Shown here one piece after another: positions 11,801 to 26,800 of a stretch of 64,000 bases of DNA. The stretch covers positions 143,114,351-143,178,350 of the forward strand of contig CP136062.1 of the NCBI GenBank assembly GCA_032622095.1, read 5' to 3'. Every line of letters starts with the position of its first letter. Within the stretch, counting starts at the first letter, position 1. The notes below the pieces were generated by a model. The model was given only the letters and a program-made list of their open reading frames with translations. It searched no databases and was not told the DNA's origin. Source of the DNA: Siphonodentalium dalli (taxonomy: Eukaryota; Mollusca; Scaphopoda; Gadilida; Siphonodentaliidae). Position numbers and translations under genes: made by a program.

Positions 11801-14800
11801 TCCTGCGTTTGTAAAACCATAGTAGAAAAGGGGTTAACTTTTTTGTGGTCGTCTACGGTACCTCACGGTCTTTAGTGGCTTGCTCGTATTAGTCACGCAT
11901 GCGCAGTCCCCATATAACCGACTTAATTCGCCAGTTTATTTTCAACTCAATCAGGAGATTGGCGAGTTGCGGGGTTGGGAATGGCACCGCCATGGGAGGG
12001 CCCTATGATAGTTCAGTGTTCAGGCTTTCTTTAAGGAAATATATATTATATTTTTAAAAATATCATATTTCTGCTAAAGGAAGCCGTTCACACTGAACTA
12101 TATGGATTAGAATGCAAGCCCAGGAGGAGGCACGAGCAATAAAGTTAATAGCCAAATTTTGGAGGGAATGCACTCTTCTAAAACAGATTGTACCTAAATA
12201 TGAACTCTTTAATGAATCTGTTATGATTAGGTACGTGAAATAACTCATATAATTAGAGTGCTATATTGCCCAAACATGTACCACCCCCCCTTGTTTTTGG
12301 AAGCAACATCCCAGGTGGTGCCATTCAATTCAGAATTGCGAGCGAACCGAGCAATTCTCTGTTCTTCATCCGTCAGTTCTAAGAATCCAACCGATTCGAG
12401 ATTCGAGGAGACTAACTCCCTCTCCGCCTTAGCGACATAACGACCTGCACAGGAGGAGGCCCACTCCAAAGATGGCAAGACAACCAACATTAAGAGTTTA
12501 ACTAACTGCTGTTCACCAATGCAAATGGCAGATAACCTGATGCCCAATCTATGGCACAGGTATCAAATGGAGAGCCCATTAGCCCAAATGGGTTATACAA
12601 CTATAAGCGAGTCAAGCCATCGGATCAGAGGGAGCCCCCACCATCGCATGCTGCAGGTGGTCATGCCCAAGCTAATATCCTGGCCAAGCTGGAGGGTGGG
12701 GAGAGGTCATTTTTCTCCGATCCCTTCACGGAGGAGTGGCAGGCAAGGCCGTGTCGTCATTTCGTTCTGCGATCGTGACCAGAGGGACTCGGCGCTTTAC
12801 CTCATGGGTACGGCCCCTGCCCTACGCTTAAGCTGCCTAAGGCCATCCAGCCGGTGTCGATACGTACGCACGCGATTTTTGGCAGCTTTAGCGCCCAGAA
12901 CCGCTAGCGTCTGGTGGGGGCCAAATGGCCTGGAGGTCCCAAGTACCCCTGCAGCTCCACCAGACGTATCCCCACGAATTGGTTAAACAGTCGAGACGTA
13001 TTTACCGGAGGAGCGTGAACTGGTCCTGCCCTTAGAACAGTTATCACACGTTCACATGTCCCTGAGGTACCTATGTATCACAATATACACATTGCGTATA
13101 TATATATATAAAATGATATAATATATATATCCGGGGGATATACATATTAAGTTTTCCTCATGAGACCATATCAGAAGGCCCTTCCAAAGCTGCGCCCATC
13201 AATCTAATGGGCGGAGCCAGATCACAGCTCCCTGTCATGATCCAACGTATCACTAAATATAGATATACAACCCCACAGAGAACATGTCTCATGTCTCTGA
13301 GGTACCTATGTATCACCGTTTTACAAGATATCATTGCAGAAACCCGGTGACACAAATCTTTCGCATATATAGACATATAAAATGATATAATAGATATATC
13401 ATGGTGATATATAAGTCATCATGAGATCATGTCAGAAGACCCTACTAAAGCTGCGCCCAACAATCCAATGGTCGGAGCCAGAGCAGAGATCCCTGGCACA
13501 ATCCAATGTATCATTAAAGATATATATATAGCCCCTCAGAGAACATGGCCGAACACCGCAGGTGACCAGAGCATCCGATGAGAAAGCAAACCGCTACTCT
13601 CAGGTGCCAAAACAATAGTGTCGGTACGAGTATTAATTTTGGAGAAATTTCCCAACGAGCACCATCCTTTGGAATGGAGACAGACAGCAAAATGTGCAAT
13701 CACAAGTATTATGTTCAGCCTAAATCCACACACATTACTATTATTAGGCCATCACGACCATTAGGCACCTGAGAGCAGTCCGCGTTCCCAGCGGAATACC
13801 CACCGCGATCCGATTCTAAGAAATGAAGGTGCGCCTTCTACAACCGAAATCAGTTCAAATGATGTAACATGTAGTCAGATGATGAACACAGGTAAATTTT
13901 CACGGTCACCATACGGAATATTCAGGTCCGAGCCTCTGCCCCCCCCCCCAAACATGCAGCAGAACGACCTAGGTGTGTGATAGGTCGGTTAGTGTGAAGC
14001 ATGCAGCAAACTAGGGGAAGACCCGCTCTAAAAATGGCTCCCCTAGGAAGGAAAGGAAAGAAATTATCATTCTCCTAGTAAAGGATACACATACCTTTAT
14101 AATGTTGTTTTATTTTAATTTGAAGAGCCAAGATAGAGAGGAACTCCCCCGACCTAAGTGGTCCCGCTTATGGCATGTTTAAGGAAGAGAGGACAGCATA
14201 GACCGAAATGCGCAGTTGGCAGCATGGCTTCAGGCCCTTATGATCGGGCATCTGTGCCATGTGGATGGGATGCACTCGAACGGGGTGGTCCCCTGCCTGC
14301 GTCTTAGGAAAGGTCGGTAATGCTGGTCTATGAGCTTCCTCGAAAGCTTAGCTGGACAGCGCAAACGTCTTTGCCTGTTTTATTGTCTATGTGCCAGATA
14401 ATCAAATTGATATGGGCAATAGAAGTATGAAGAGCCATGCTGATGGCCTCTTGTCGGAAAGGCTATTGGCAGTGGTCGTGGGACACATGGCAATATAAAT
14501 GCTTTCCATGTAAATATGCTTCATTCGTGTGTGAAGTATATTCGCCATATCAACGGTATGAAAGGTCGGGACACGTATATATTTTAAAATTCATTGAGAC
14601 ACCAACTAGTCCATGAATACCTTCAAAATACCTACCATGCCCTTTATGAACAATACATGCTGTATTGGATGTACAGCCTGTTCTTGTACCAAGCTCACAT
14701 TTGATATGGTTACTTGTCATAAATAATGTCTCCCCCCACCTTCCTCGTCTTGGAATACCACTGCTATTATATCGTTATTCATTGGGGAGTGTCATCCAGG

Positions 14801-17800
14801 CCACGGTCGCCAGTTATTGCCAGTGGACCAGTTACCTGGAGGGGTCAAGTCACCACGACTCTAAATACCTGTCAGGCTGGAATCATTCACATAATTGAAT
14901 CAAGAAGGGGAAAGGTTGTTCAAACCAAAGTATCTTCAAATATATTTTTAGATAGTGAAACCATGAGTAAACACCGTCAGAGTGACGATAAGCCTCTTGC
15001 CTTACTCTAGAGAATGCAAACCGGAGCACCCATGATTTGTAATTTTTGTGTCCCAATTAGAGCCATATCCAGAATCGTAGTAATCCAGACCCCCCCTGCT
15101 TCTTTTCAGTAAACCTACACAGGAAGGAAAGCAATTATGTTTGTATTCCGGAAGGAGACACCATTTTGTCGAGATACAACCCAGCAATTTTGAAAGGATG
15201 GGTTAATCTTTGGATACAATTCAGAATAACTAAAATCTGGAATTATAGTGAAACTGTCATCACGATTAATTTTAGTGTCATGCTTGCAATCATTAAATGC
15301 TAGCAGTTATAAATTTTGACAGTGAAGTTGAAGCACTGTACGAGAATCGAATCATGTACTCAACAGAAATCTGACTCCTGTCAGATGTCAATCCCTGTCT
15401 GAAATTAATGACACTAACTAATCATAGTACGACAACAGTCATTATTTTTCTGATATTGATAAACTGTAGTCTGATAAATTCAAGCGTCGACCAACACATC
15501 TAAATCATAGGAGACATGTGTGACAGTATTAAAACAGAAAACACAAAGTATTTTGTGAAAGCATGTTGTTTAGATGAGATCTAGCGACTCCAGTAGTGTT
15601 CTCTAACATGCACACACCTAGGTGTGTACATGTGCAGCGTAGTGCACCCACGACAACATACCTGAACAAGTGTTGTAATGGGGAAAATCGGCATTTGCAT
15701 TCGGATTTTATTCAGTAATCTCAAATGGGACTTGTTAGCCTGACAAACTTGGTATCGGACCGAGTTCTGATTTCTGTCAGAATACCCTGACCAGGGTGCA
15801 ATCCCCGGTCCGCTAGCACATGGCTGAGATTGTTACATTGAAGGTGATGCTCCGTTACGAGAATCAAACCATGAACATAATTATAACACTTGTCCAATAT
15901 CAATCTCTGTCAATTTATGAAAGTAATAATGACACTACTGTTTTTACATTGAATTGATAAACCCAGATGTAAATTGTAATCAACTTTTAAGATTTCTGTC
16001 AGTTATATGGGGACTGCGCATGCGTGACTAATACGAGCAAGCCACTAAAGACCGTGAGGTACCGTAGACGACCACAAAAAAGTTAACCCCTTTTCTACTA
16101 TGGTTTTACAAACGCAGGACATCTATCCATATAGTTCAGTGTGAACGGCTTCCTTTAGCGGAAATATGATAGTACAGTTTGACATACCTTTGTACTTATG
16201 AAAGACGATTCAAACACGGGTGATGACTTAGTTATGATTGGTTCCTTTGTTGTTTCCTCGTTTAGCAGCATACCTTGAAGCTGCTCCACTAAGCTTCTCT
16301 CTATGCCGTCTGATTCAATCGTCTCATCCTCAATTGCCTGGAGCAGTCATATCATAAATATATTTGCAAATTAGGCAAAAATATTCTTCACCAACAGTTA
16401 TGAAAATTAAGAGATTTAAAGCTAAATATACATCATAGAATTACTATTCTTCTATGTTCATAACATTAAGATTCATTGTTGTTGCAAATGTTTTCTCATT
16501 ATAGATTTTGTTTTAAAATCATCTGTTTAAGGACTTGGTGCATCAAGCAGCTTAGAAAATACGTTAATAGGACATTACAGCCAGCTAGATTATGGGATTA
16601 GTTTTAATACCTAATCCTTGATAACAGCCATGCTGTATATCAGTGTACATGGTTAGAATTTCAGGTATTATGTTATTAATGAAAGTTTCAATGACACTGT
16701 AGCTCAACTTGGAGATGGGATAATGTCATACATTTCAGTCAATGGAGCTATAAGGAATGTGGAAAGTTTAAATATTTAAGCAATATCAGAGGTCAACCCA
16801 AAGAGCCATCTGAAGTTTGGAATCAATTGAATTAGAAATGGTTCACTGTAGGGCGTGCTTAAGTATTTAGTCACGCAAAGAGTAAAACCCAAGATGGCTG
16901 CCAGCAGCCATGTTTTTCATCGAAAATCGTTCATATTTGATAGCTCCTATCTCGAAGTGATCCTAAACATGCCTGTAAATTTTCAAAATTTGATGAAATT
17001 TAGTCAATCAAAGAGTAAAATTCAAGATGGCCATGTTTTTTTTAAGGAGAGCTCAAACTTGATTTGCCCGGTTTTTGATAATTTAGGTTTTTTCAATTCG
17101 TATTTTCGCATGCTAGATGCATCTAACATTGAAGCATTAGTTTTATTGTATTTAAATCAGCAACATCTACCATCAACAGTCACCCCAAAATGCCTTGCTG
17201 TTCAAAATTGACTAAATTTTTTCCTCTTTCATTTTAAACAGCTGATACATTGTGATCGAAACAATGAGACAACTGACAGACTTACATTTTTCATCAAGCC
17301 GAGATGACTGCAGCATTGTCGTAGTCGTAACAAATAAACAAGCATCTGTGTTGTCCCCGTGTTTTTGCACTGTATATTTATACCACATGTTATGGCTGGA
17401 TTACCCTGCGAGGTGGCTCCACTAGCTGCCACATTACTGGTCTGAGTACCAGGATAGCCAGTCCCATGGGAGGAAGCACTCATCGAGGTAGACACTCCGT
17501 TCTTTTCTTGATGTCTTGCTAAATAGTCTTTCATGGCGGATCTAGAAGTTACAAATTTTTTAGTTGTTCTATGTTGTACATTTATTACACGCCTGTTCCT
17601 ATAACACGTTGTTCCTGCCGTGTAGTATTTTGCTTTTGATTCTGCACAGTGCGGAATGAAACGTCGATGTCAGGCGATGTAAATTATGTTCACCTCAACC
17701 ACGAAACAAAAACTATTATACAAAAGCATCAACACCCATGACAAGACAAGCCCTGTCTGTTTCTGAATAATCTTTGAAAGTTTTTTATTCAATTTATTGA

Positions 17801-20800
17801 TTCTAGGACAGGTGGCGAGTAATTAGCACAGATCAACACATGTGCGTGGGTTTTTCAATTCGATACTTGTGCTATCGTGGAAGGATAAAACTCGAGGCTA
17901 TGCCTCTCATTCTATCCTTCACACTAGCACTCATGCCATATCTACAAACCCATTAACACACTCATGCTGTTCTGTATATTTAATATATGTTCATTATTAG
18001 AGACCACAGAATGAGTATCAAAAAAATGTTGTAATTTAACTTTTTGCAGATGGCTGGAAACTGAATAACAAACTCTTATCTGTCTTCTTCATTTGTGAGA
18101 AAATATCTTTGAAAATGTGATAAACCTCTCTAATTTTTCAACCGGATTGCCTGCTCTCGTACTACCCTTCCGAGCTGGAACTTGTGACGTACTGACAACC
18201 CAATTCACACACTCATGTGTATATATTCAACTACATGACTGGCTCTTTATATGAAATTAATAATGGTAAAGCCACAAAATACATGTAAGGGCATACACTA
18301 AAGGCTTTTTTTTTTATAATTTAAATTTTTTTTTACATAACAGTTACAGAATAAATAAAGACATGATATTGATTTGGCATACATACCTTGTCTGTGAGAA
18401 AAGTTTATCATAAACACATCTCTCATCTTTAGACAGCTCGAGCTCATGGATTTGTGTCGTCTTCGATGGAAGAGGTATCTGTGGATGGATACATGGAAGT
18501 GTCAAGACATTCAAGCTTAATTCAACAATAAGGTTCCACAGATTGTACCAAATAAAAGAAGCAGGAAAGAGATATAAAATATAGCTTATAACTAGCCATG
18601 TTTTATACCAAAACTTGAAGCACCATAAAGGTCTACCATCCACTTTAAGCCAATGTTATTTCTATTTATTTCTGCAATGATCTGCGATTTAGAGGTCATT
18701 CCAATCATATGCTGTGTTGTATGATATCATTAAATTTTGTGATTCAGATCAGAGTTAAAGGAAGATATAATACGGGCAATATAACTTCAATATCATGACA
18801 AAATTTACCACAGTTTTAAAAAATATTGTTTTTCCAAATAAACAACCGATATATGAACACGACATTTCGTCGAGTCAGATCTAAACTCGTCTATCTCCAT
18901 TTTGGCGGGAAAATGAGATATTGGTATCTTTCGATTCGGTGTGGGATTTCCTGTCAGAAAATCACCAGATATCGTGTCTAACGTATACCAAATTTAATGA
19001 AATGAGAGGCTGTGTAAATCTGTTCCATCTCAAAAACTCACTTTTTTGACAGTGCTATATTGTTTTATCTCCACTGTGGACCAATGAATCTATTTATTTT
19101 GTACCACATGATTAAATAAATTTCAGTGCTAAAATGTTGTAACTCTGACCTTCAATAGAAAGCAATGGAACCCAAACTTGGCAGAGTGCCAGCGAAGTGA
19201 CTGGTTGGAAATAATGCTTTCTCACTCCTTGGTATGAACATCTTATTTCTAGGATAATTATTTGGTTAAAATAACGCAGAAAATGGCGTAATTTGGGGTT
19301 TTTGAATGTTTATATGATTAAACAAAAACAAAAACCGCTATAGCATCAGATAGCATGGGAAAAAAAACCGGAATATTTGACACAAATTGTTCTATATCCA
19401 AAGTGCTTTTTCGTGAATACAATACAATAATTAATTTGTATAGCGCTCAATATTATGAGTACATATTCAACGGCGCTTTACATTACATCGAGCTCATTGC
19501 CTAATCAGCATAATACATGTACATGCACATATATCTAGGAATTAAATGCTACATCAAAGAGATATGTTTTGAGGCCGGTCTTAAACTTATTGAAATCAGT
19601 GAATATTTTCAAGTGAGGTGGAATGCTATTCCATAGATGTGGACCTGCAAATGAAAATGCCCTATTGCCAAACGTTTTCTGTTTGTTGAAAGGAATGTAC
19701 AAAAGCATACTGCTATCAGATCGTAATCCATATGTACACACATTTCTGTCCTTGATCATATCCTGTATATACAATGGTGACATGTTATTACGAGATTTGA
19801 ATACAAGCAAAATAATTTTGAACATGATTCGATACTCCACTGGCAGCCAGTGTAATTGCTTGAGAACTGGAGTTATATGTTCATGCCGAGGAGTGTATGA
19901 TACAACTCGCGCCGCAGCATTTAGCACTTTTTGCAGGCGATCACACTGGTAATCCGGTAGTCCATACAGTAAAGAATTACAGTAATCTAAGTGTGACGTG
20001 ACAAAAGCATGGACCAATGTCTTAGTTGAGTCTACATCGAGGTATTGTCTAATTTGTCGGATTTTGTATAAACCTCTGAACGCCTTCTTACACATATTAG
20101 AGATATGGTTATCCATTGTCATGTTTGTGTCAAAATACGATCCCAGGTTGCGAACAGTGTCCTTTGTTGGTATGTCGGCGTCTCCCACATGAATTGAACT
20201 GATGTAGACTTTCTGAAGTTGTTGTCGAGAACCAATGATTATGAATTCAGTCTTATCGTCATTTATCATGAGTCGGTTGGTAATCATCCACGCTCTAATG
20301 TCCACAATACAGTTCTCCACAATTTGACGAGCTTTAGTTTCGCCTCTCTCTGTCGGTCGAAATGAAAAGTAGATTTGGGTATCAACTGCATAGCCGTGAA
20401 CATCGAGGAGGTGACTTTCAACAACTGAGAATAATTTCGAAATGTAGAATAAGAACAGCACGGGTCCAACACAACTTCCTTGTGGAACTCCGCACTCGAT
20501 GGGGAAATTTGTAGACTTTGAGCCATTAATGGATATTTGCTGTGATCGGTTCGTGAGGTAAGATTTCAACCAGATAGCTGCAGTGCCGCGAACACCAAAG
20601 TCAGATTGTAGAGTATCTAGAAGAATATCATGGCGGATGGTGTCGAAAGCAGCGCTCAAATCTAGCAGCACAAGCAGAGTGACCTTTCTTGTTTCTATGC
20701 TGCAGAGAATATCATTTTGGACTTTAAGCAGCGCGGTTTCAGTTGAATGGTGTTGACGGAAAGCAGAAGTGTTTATTGGAAGATGTGCATGTTGTTCGCT

Positions 20801-23800
20801 GTGCCGAATGAGTTGGTCTATCACTGCCTTTTCACCCAATTTAGAAATGAAGGATAGGTTGCTGACGGGTCGGAAGTTCTTGAAAACAAGGTCAGCACCG
20901 GATTTCTTGAGAAGAGGGTGAACTATGGCTGTTTTCCAGCTACTGGGAACATGTCCTTGATATCATGTTTTATCTCTAAACTCGTCATATAATAGTATTT
21001 TTACACCAGCTATCATACCCACTGTGTACTATCTTCCAAGACAGAATGAGAACATGTGAACCAGGGGGTAAAAACTTAACTCGATTTCCCACAAAAATGA
21101 AAATATGGAGTGAGAACACTTTAGTTCTGACGCGACGATTTTAACATACCAGTTTTTTTCCTTGTTTGTCTGTCTGCTCTTTCGTTCTTCTCAAAAGAAC
21201 ACTACGGATTAGTGTGTTCAGCCTAGTTGTGCCACTCGCTAAAACAAATAATTAGTCAAATTAGCCTACTTGATTTCAAGCAGAGAGACACCATTTATTT
21301 GTACAGCACAGTTAAAATTAAAGGGGGAAAATCATTCAAATGTAACTAGAGTAATGCCCTAAATAATCGACTTCTTAACCACAGCAGAATTATGGGTAAT
21401 TTTTCAGGATTTAGTCGGAAATATTGCTTGTTGCCATTCATCGGAAAGCTCTCAGTGAGACATATTTCCGACTAAATCCTGAAAAGTTACCCATAATTCT
21501 GCTGTGGTTAAGGAGTTTAGGGCATTACTGTACACATAGTAACAAACCACACAACAGCTCAAAATACAATTTTTTTCAGTTTACACAAAAGTTTTCTAGC
21601 ATATGTGGAACATATCCTGCAAATTTGTTTGTGATGATAACATATACTGTGAATGGTTTTGGTTTCACAAGGATAATTTTTTATGGTTTTTCACAAAAAA
21701 GCTATTTTGTGTGGGATGAAAAAATGTGGGTCGGTTATATTTGTCCCCCTCAACAGGTCTGACAAAACCAGGCCTTATGGCAGCTTTAAGAAATTCTTGT
21801 TGGGAACCTATCCTCCAGGCAGTCTGTGCTGATTTATCGCCATTCAATCAGTGCGTTAAAAGTGATGAGCCATAAGCCTTATTGAGTGCCCAATTCATTG
21901 AGTCTTGTTTACACAGAATATTACCAAATTTAATGCAAAAGTGTTCATACCTTTCCCAGTATCAACCTGCCTTTTCCAAACTTTATATTCGTCAAAAGGA
22001 GAACACCTCAGGAACCTGAAAGAACAATACAAATGTTATGTCTTCTCAAATACATGGCTTATCTAGCATAGAAAGACATGTTCCTTTAATTTGTGTTAAC
22101 CCTTCTATGACTGGAGCTTCGTGAAATTTTGCGAAAACCCTGTGCCAATGCATTTCGTTAAATATGCGAGTCTCCCATAGGGAGCCTCGCATATATATGA
22201 TAATTCATTGGCATAACAATATTTACCTTGACCTTGTAAGCCAGTGCATTCTCTTATATATGTGCGGCTCCCTATGGGAGACTCGCTTATATAAGAGAAT
22301 GCACTGGCACAGAATCTTTAATGCTGCACCAGTGTAACTCCTGTCATGAAAGGGTTAAAGAGTCTTCAGGGTATAGCACTTTCAAATGTTTATCAGTTAA
22401 AATCACTGTTTCTAAATTAGAACAAGTTGCGTGAATTAAGCAGAAATTTGAAGAATTTTATGACAATTGTAGTTTATATGCAGAAAGTGAATTGGACAGC
22501 AGTGTGATTTTTTTTTAATACTCATATATGCACCATCTGACAAGAAAATCGAAGATCATGGTTACTTGTGGTGTGGTTAATCACATTTTCATCTAATTCT
22601 GACTGAGAAAGAAAATTTCCTGACATGGGAGAGGTTTAGGTTGTAAACTGTCAAACTTGGAGTCGCTATTAGCTGTTTATTGTGATCACCAGATAAGGAA
22701 TTTACAAATGATATGATTGTGAGTTGTAAGTCGTAGGCGCACCAAATTGGGGGTTTTACTACCGACGTATAATACATGCAAATCCAAATAAGGAAATGAC
22801 GCAATATCGTGACTGCTTATAAACAATTCACTGCGCTTTTTGTGAGAAACTAAACAACACTCGACCTACATTTTCTCTCACACAAAGCGTGTTTTGTGAA
22901 TAATATCGCATTCATATGATATACTATTAGTATATTCTTGAGGCAATTATCATAACTTGATAAATGTTATTTCTAAATGATAACGAAAGCCGCCCATCCC
23001 TTTAAAAAAAAGTTTCCTTGGAAATAGACTAAAATAAATTATTACAGTCAGTACAATGTTGCCTACATGTCGTAAAGTAGGCATTAAATGGTATGCTATT
23101 GGGAATTAAAATATAAAAATAAAACCCGCCCACACTTATTTGAAAAAAATTGCCTTTGAAACAAAACAGTAATTTTGTTAGGCCTTACGTGTAACTTTTA
23201 AGGATCATAACATAAAATTCTGTCGTCATAGAACAAGCACAGGAAGTTAACTTCAACTGGGAGCACTGACTGACCTTAGTAGAGAGTACATATCAAGGAG
23301 ATTGTTTTGTATAGGTGTGCCTGTTAGAGCCCATCGATGCGCTGCACGCAGTCGACAAACTGATATCGCAGTCTGACATTTGTGATTCTTGATATTATGA
23401 GCCTCATCGAGCACAATCCTCTCCCATCCTATTCTCAATAGTGTAGGTTGAATGGAATTTTTCTGGAAAGAAAGAAATGGGGTCCTGTGAAACTCATATT
23501 TTCGTGTAATATATAAATGTATAAATTCTAATTTATGTAGGAAGTAGCTGTATAGAACTTGTGGTAATATTGTCTAAATAAAAACTTAACATCATGAATT
23601 GAATCTGAAATTGGATTTTCAATGTAGATGAAGAAGGAAAGTACTGAATAAACTGATTGAGATTGACACAAAAACTAAAATGAATAAAACAAAAGTACAT
23701 GGAGGTTATGTTAATAGCTATATTTGTATGATTTTAAGTTTAGTACAAGAAATCAACCATTTTGGAAATTTTAGAAAATATTATGAGCTTCTTTTTTTGG

Positions 23801-26800
23801 AATTCTTGTAGTGTGTTAGATACTGATTCAAGATTATTCATCACAAACTATTAAATCCATAATTCTTCATCTATCACTATAATCAGGCAAGGTCTGTTCA
23901 ACAAATAGCCCCTTCTATGAAGGTCCAGTTTAGACAAAGAATTCATTCTGATAGGCTGTTTCATGATGAGCAGTTTTTAAATAATAAGAGAGGGTTCTAT
24001 AAATCTATTTATTAATCCCGGTCTCATCTCTAGGAAGATTTCTCATACAAATTATAATAAAAATCTTGAACATTTTTTTAATCTATTAGCTAAACTTTCC
24101 TCCAAAGTTTCTCTGCCTGTCCTTACAAATGAGTAATGTATGTATTGGGAAAATCCATTTATTGATCAAATGATCAAACAAGTAAAAGCTTACATTATCA
24201 GAGTCGGTTTTATCTTCATCGCCATCGTCCTCATCTTTAACAGCATCCTCAGCATTATACTGTGCAGGTATGCCTATCTCCTTCCCCACTATATTATATG
24301 TAGTAATAACAATGTCATTATCAACCAGTCTGCAATAAAGGGTACATCATGCATGTAAATATCAACCAGTCTGCAATAAAGGGTGCATCATGCATGTAAA
24401 TTTACCAACATCATCTTTTTGTCATCGTTATCATTAGCAGTTGGACCTCCAGAGAGCTTGGATCGCCACCTCTCAGGATGAACTCGCCACCGTTAATACC
24501 AATTAGTGTCACTAATATGCTGGACGCCATGCATGTCACGCCTTGTCTGAGCTGGTCACTTCATGCTCATAAAGGCGGATACCAGCTGGTTCTGGATTTC
24601 CAAACCGGCCCGGCACAGCTCTTTTCAGGGCTCCCTACCGGACCGGAAAAGACCAGATCAGCATGGAAACCACGACAAAAGATGAACAAGAAAAAGAAGA
24701 AAACACCATCGAGAAAAAAGAGAGATGCCGAGAGACTCGCAGCATGGAAAGCGAAAAAGTCGACGGAAACTTCACAGTCGACTCCGCCCATACAGCCGAG
24801 ATCCCGGTCCAGTCTGCCCAGGGGATGGAATCACCACCACCATCACCACCACCATCACGGCCAGACGAGGTTACTACAAACGAAGACGAGGACCCCTCTG
24901 ACTTCGTTCCGAAGACTCCGGAATATACCGAGCTGGAGACTTCACCCTCAACCAAAGCAGAAGCCGCCGGATCCATGAGAGGAAGCGACACAGACTGGGA
25001 AGACCAATATGAGCCTCCCAGACGTCTAAATAGCACCATTGAAGAAATTTTCGCCAATTTACCATCAGAATCAGAATCAGAATCATCATCCTATGAGTCA
25101 TCACCACCAAAGAAGAAACGAAAGGAATCCAAAAACAAAAATAAAAATAAAAATAAAAAATCTCTTAACAGCTAGAATCCCACTTCACCTGATCCTCCTG
25201 AGCCACGACCTAGATGTATTGTACCTACAAATCCAAGAAAATTCAAGTCAGAGCGTAAGGGCGATCTTCGGATGAGCCCACTACCATCCTCGTGCCGCCC
25301 TTCGGGCGGGCACGCAAATCCTGTCACTGCTGCTAAATTTACCAATTAAAAAAACACTCTATTAATACCAATGTATTGTATGCCTCTCCCTGTCTTCTGC
25401 TTATATATAGAGGATCTCAAACGAGTTACGTTCGAATATAAGTTTTTATGAAACAGGTTTGATAAATTTAATTCACAATGAGTCGTACTCGAGTTGTGAA
25501 TCAAATTTATCAAACAAGTTGAAGATCTTGAATATTACATGAAAACACTAGAACTTTATGCCTTTTTAACAAATCAAAATCTTTAAAAAACAAGACAGTC
25601 AATGACTGTGGGGTCGCTCACCAGACTGCAAAGACTGATAAGACTGGGACTCTGGAGACCACAACAGTCAGAACTTTTCATAATCACTTTAAAAGAAGTA
25701 GATATCTAAAGAGTTAAATCTAAAACAAAAAATTTGGAGTTATGTCCCTGGCCCCGCCCACATTTGACCCAGTGACCTGATTTGAACAAATCTGAACCCC
25801 AGTCACCCAAGGATCCTTCATACCAAATATGAACCCATATAGCCTGATGGTATTTGAGAAGAAGTCACTTTAAGAATACTATGGAGGGAAAGAGTTATGG
25901 CCCTGGCTTCGCAACTATTTCAAGTAAACTCATTTGAACAAATCTGAATGTGAGTCACCTAGGGAACATCCACACCAAATATGAAAACCATTCGGTCTTA
26001 TTGTTCTGAAGATGTTTAAAAGAATTACTATGGTGGGAAAGAGTTATGGCCCTGGCTTCGCAACTATTTGACCCAGTGACCGCATTTGAACAAATCTGAA
26101 TGAGAATCACCTAGGGAACATCCACACCAAATATGAACCCATTTGGTCTTATGGTTCCAGAGGAGAAGATGTTCAAATAATTGTTGTCAGACGGATGGAC
26201 GGACAGACGATGGACGGACGAGGAGTGATGACTATAGCTCCGCCGGAGCACAGGTAGGGTGGCTGGTTCATAATTAAATCTCTTATCTCCGCCCCTATTT
26301 GAACAAACGTGAATCCCCATCTATGAGATCCATTCATTTGGTAATTTCAGACATTAGATTTTAAGAGTTGAACTGAACTGATTTTCCTAAAATGACCCCA
26401 AATCTGAAAATCTAAACCCCAGTCACCGAAGGACCATCCATACCAAACATAATCTAAATAGTCCAGATGGTTCTTGAGAAGAAATTGTTTTAAGAATTAC
26501 TATGGAAGGAAAGAGTTATGGCCCTGACTTCTCACATATTTGACCTGATGAACTCATTTGAACAAATCTGAATGTGAGTCACCTGGGGGACATCCACACC
26601 TAAATATATAAACCCATTTGGTCTTTAATATGTATCTGGAGAAGAAAACAATTGATGGACGGATAGAGACATAATGACAGATGGATGGATGGGAGAACAG
26701 TCTGACATAGAGACTGACAAATTCAATCCAATATACCCCCCAAGTTTTCTTTGCAAAATCATGGTATAATGAGTTCAACTGGATACTGGTGGTTAAGAAC

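Larger units (their letters stand above)
12066..16167. mobile_element. ~4.1-kb TIR element of unknown class
   Basis: The left end 12066-12107 (tttctgctaaaggaagccgt) matches the reverse complement of 16127-16167 over ~40 bp. The interior is GC-richer than its surroundings at 12550-13000 and holds several short open frames on both strands (for example 12519-12986 plus and 12245-12547 minus); none gives a family I recognise. It contains a tandem duplication (13060-13560), a small MITE (13597-13775), and TATATA tracts. Could be a decayed DNA transposon or several nested insertions. Confidence 0.55.

Noticed and set aside
12519-12986. 155-codon plus-strand frame
   Set aside because: Lies in GC-rich transposon DNA with competing frames; Arg/Ser/Pro-rich composition without any motif I recognise. 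Left inside the element description.
19623-20192. Plus-strand frames over the LINE
   Set aside because: Antisense shadows of the reverse transcriptase frame.
21665-21847. 60-codon minus-strand frame close to TTF2 exons 12-13
   Set aside because: Not bounded by usable splice sites in the right phase, and the TTF2 reading goes straight from exon 12 to exon 13 without it.
24800-24870. Nine-histidine tract in one plus-strand frame
   Set aside because: Arises from a CAC/CAT run inside the retroelement remnant; the frame continuing to the element's end is a different one.
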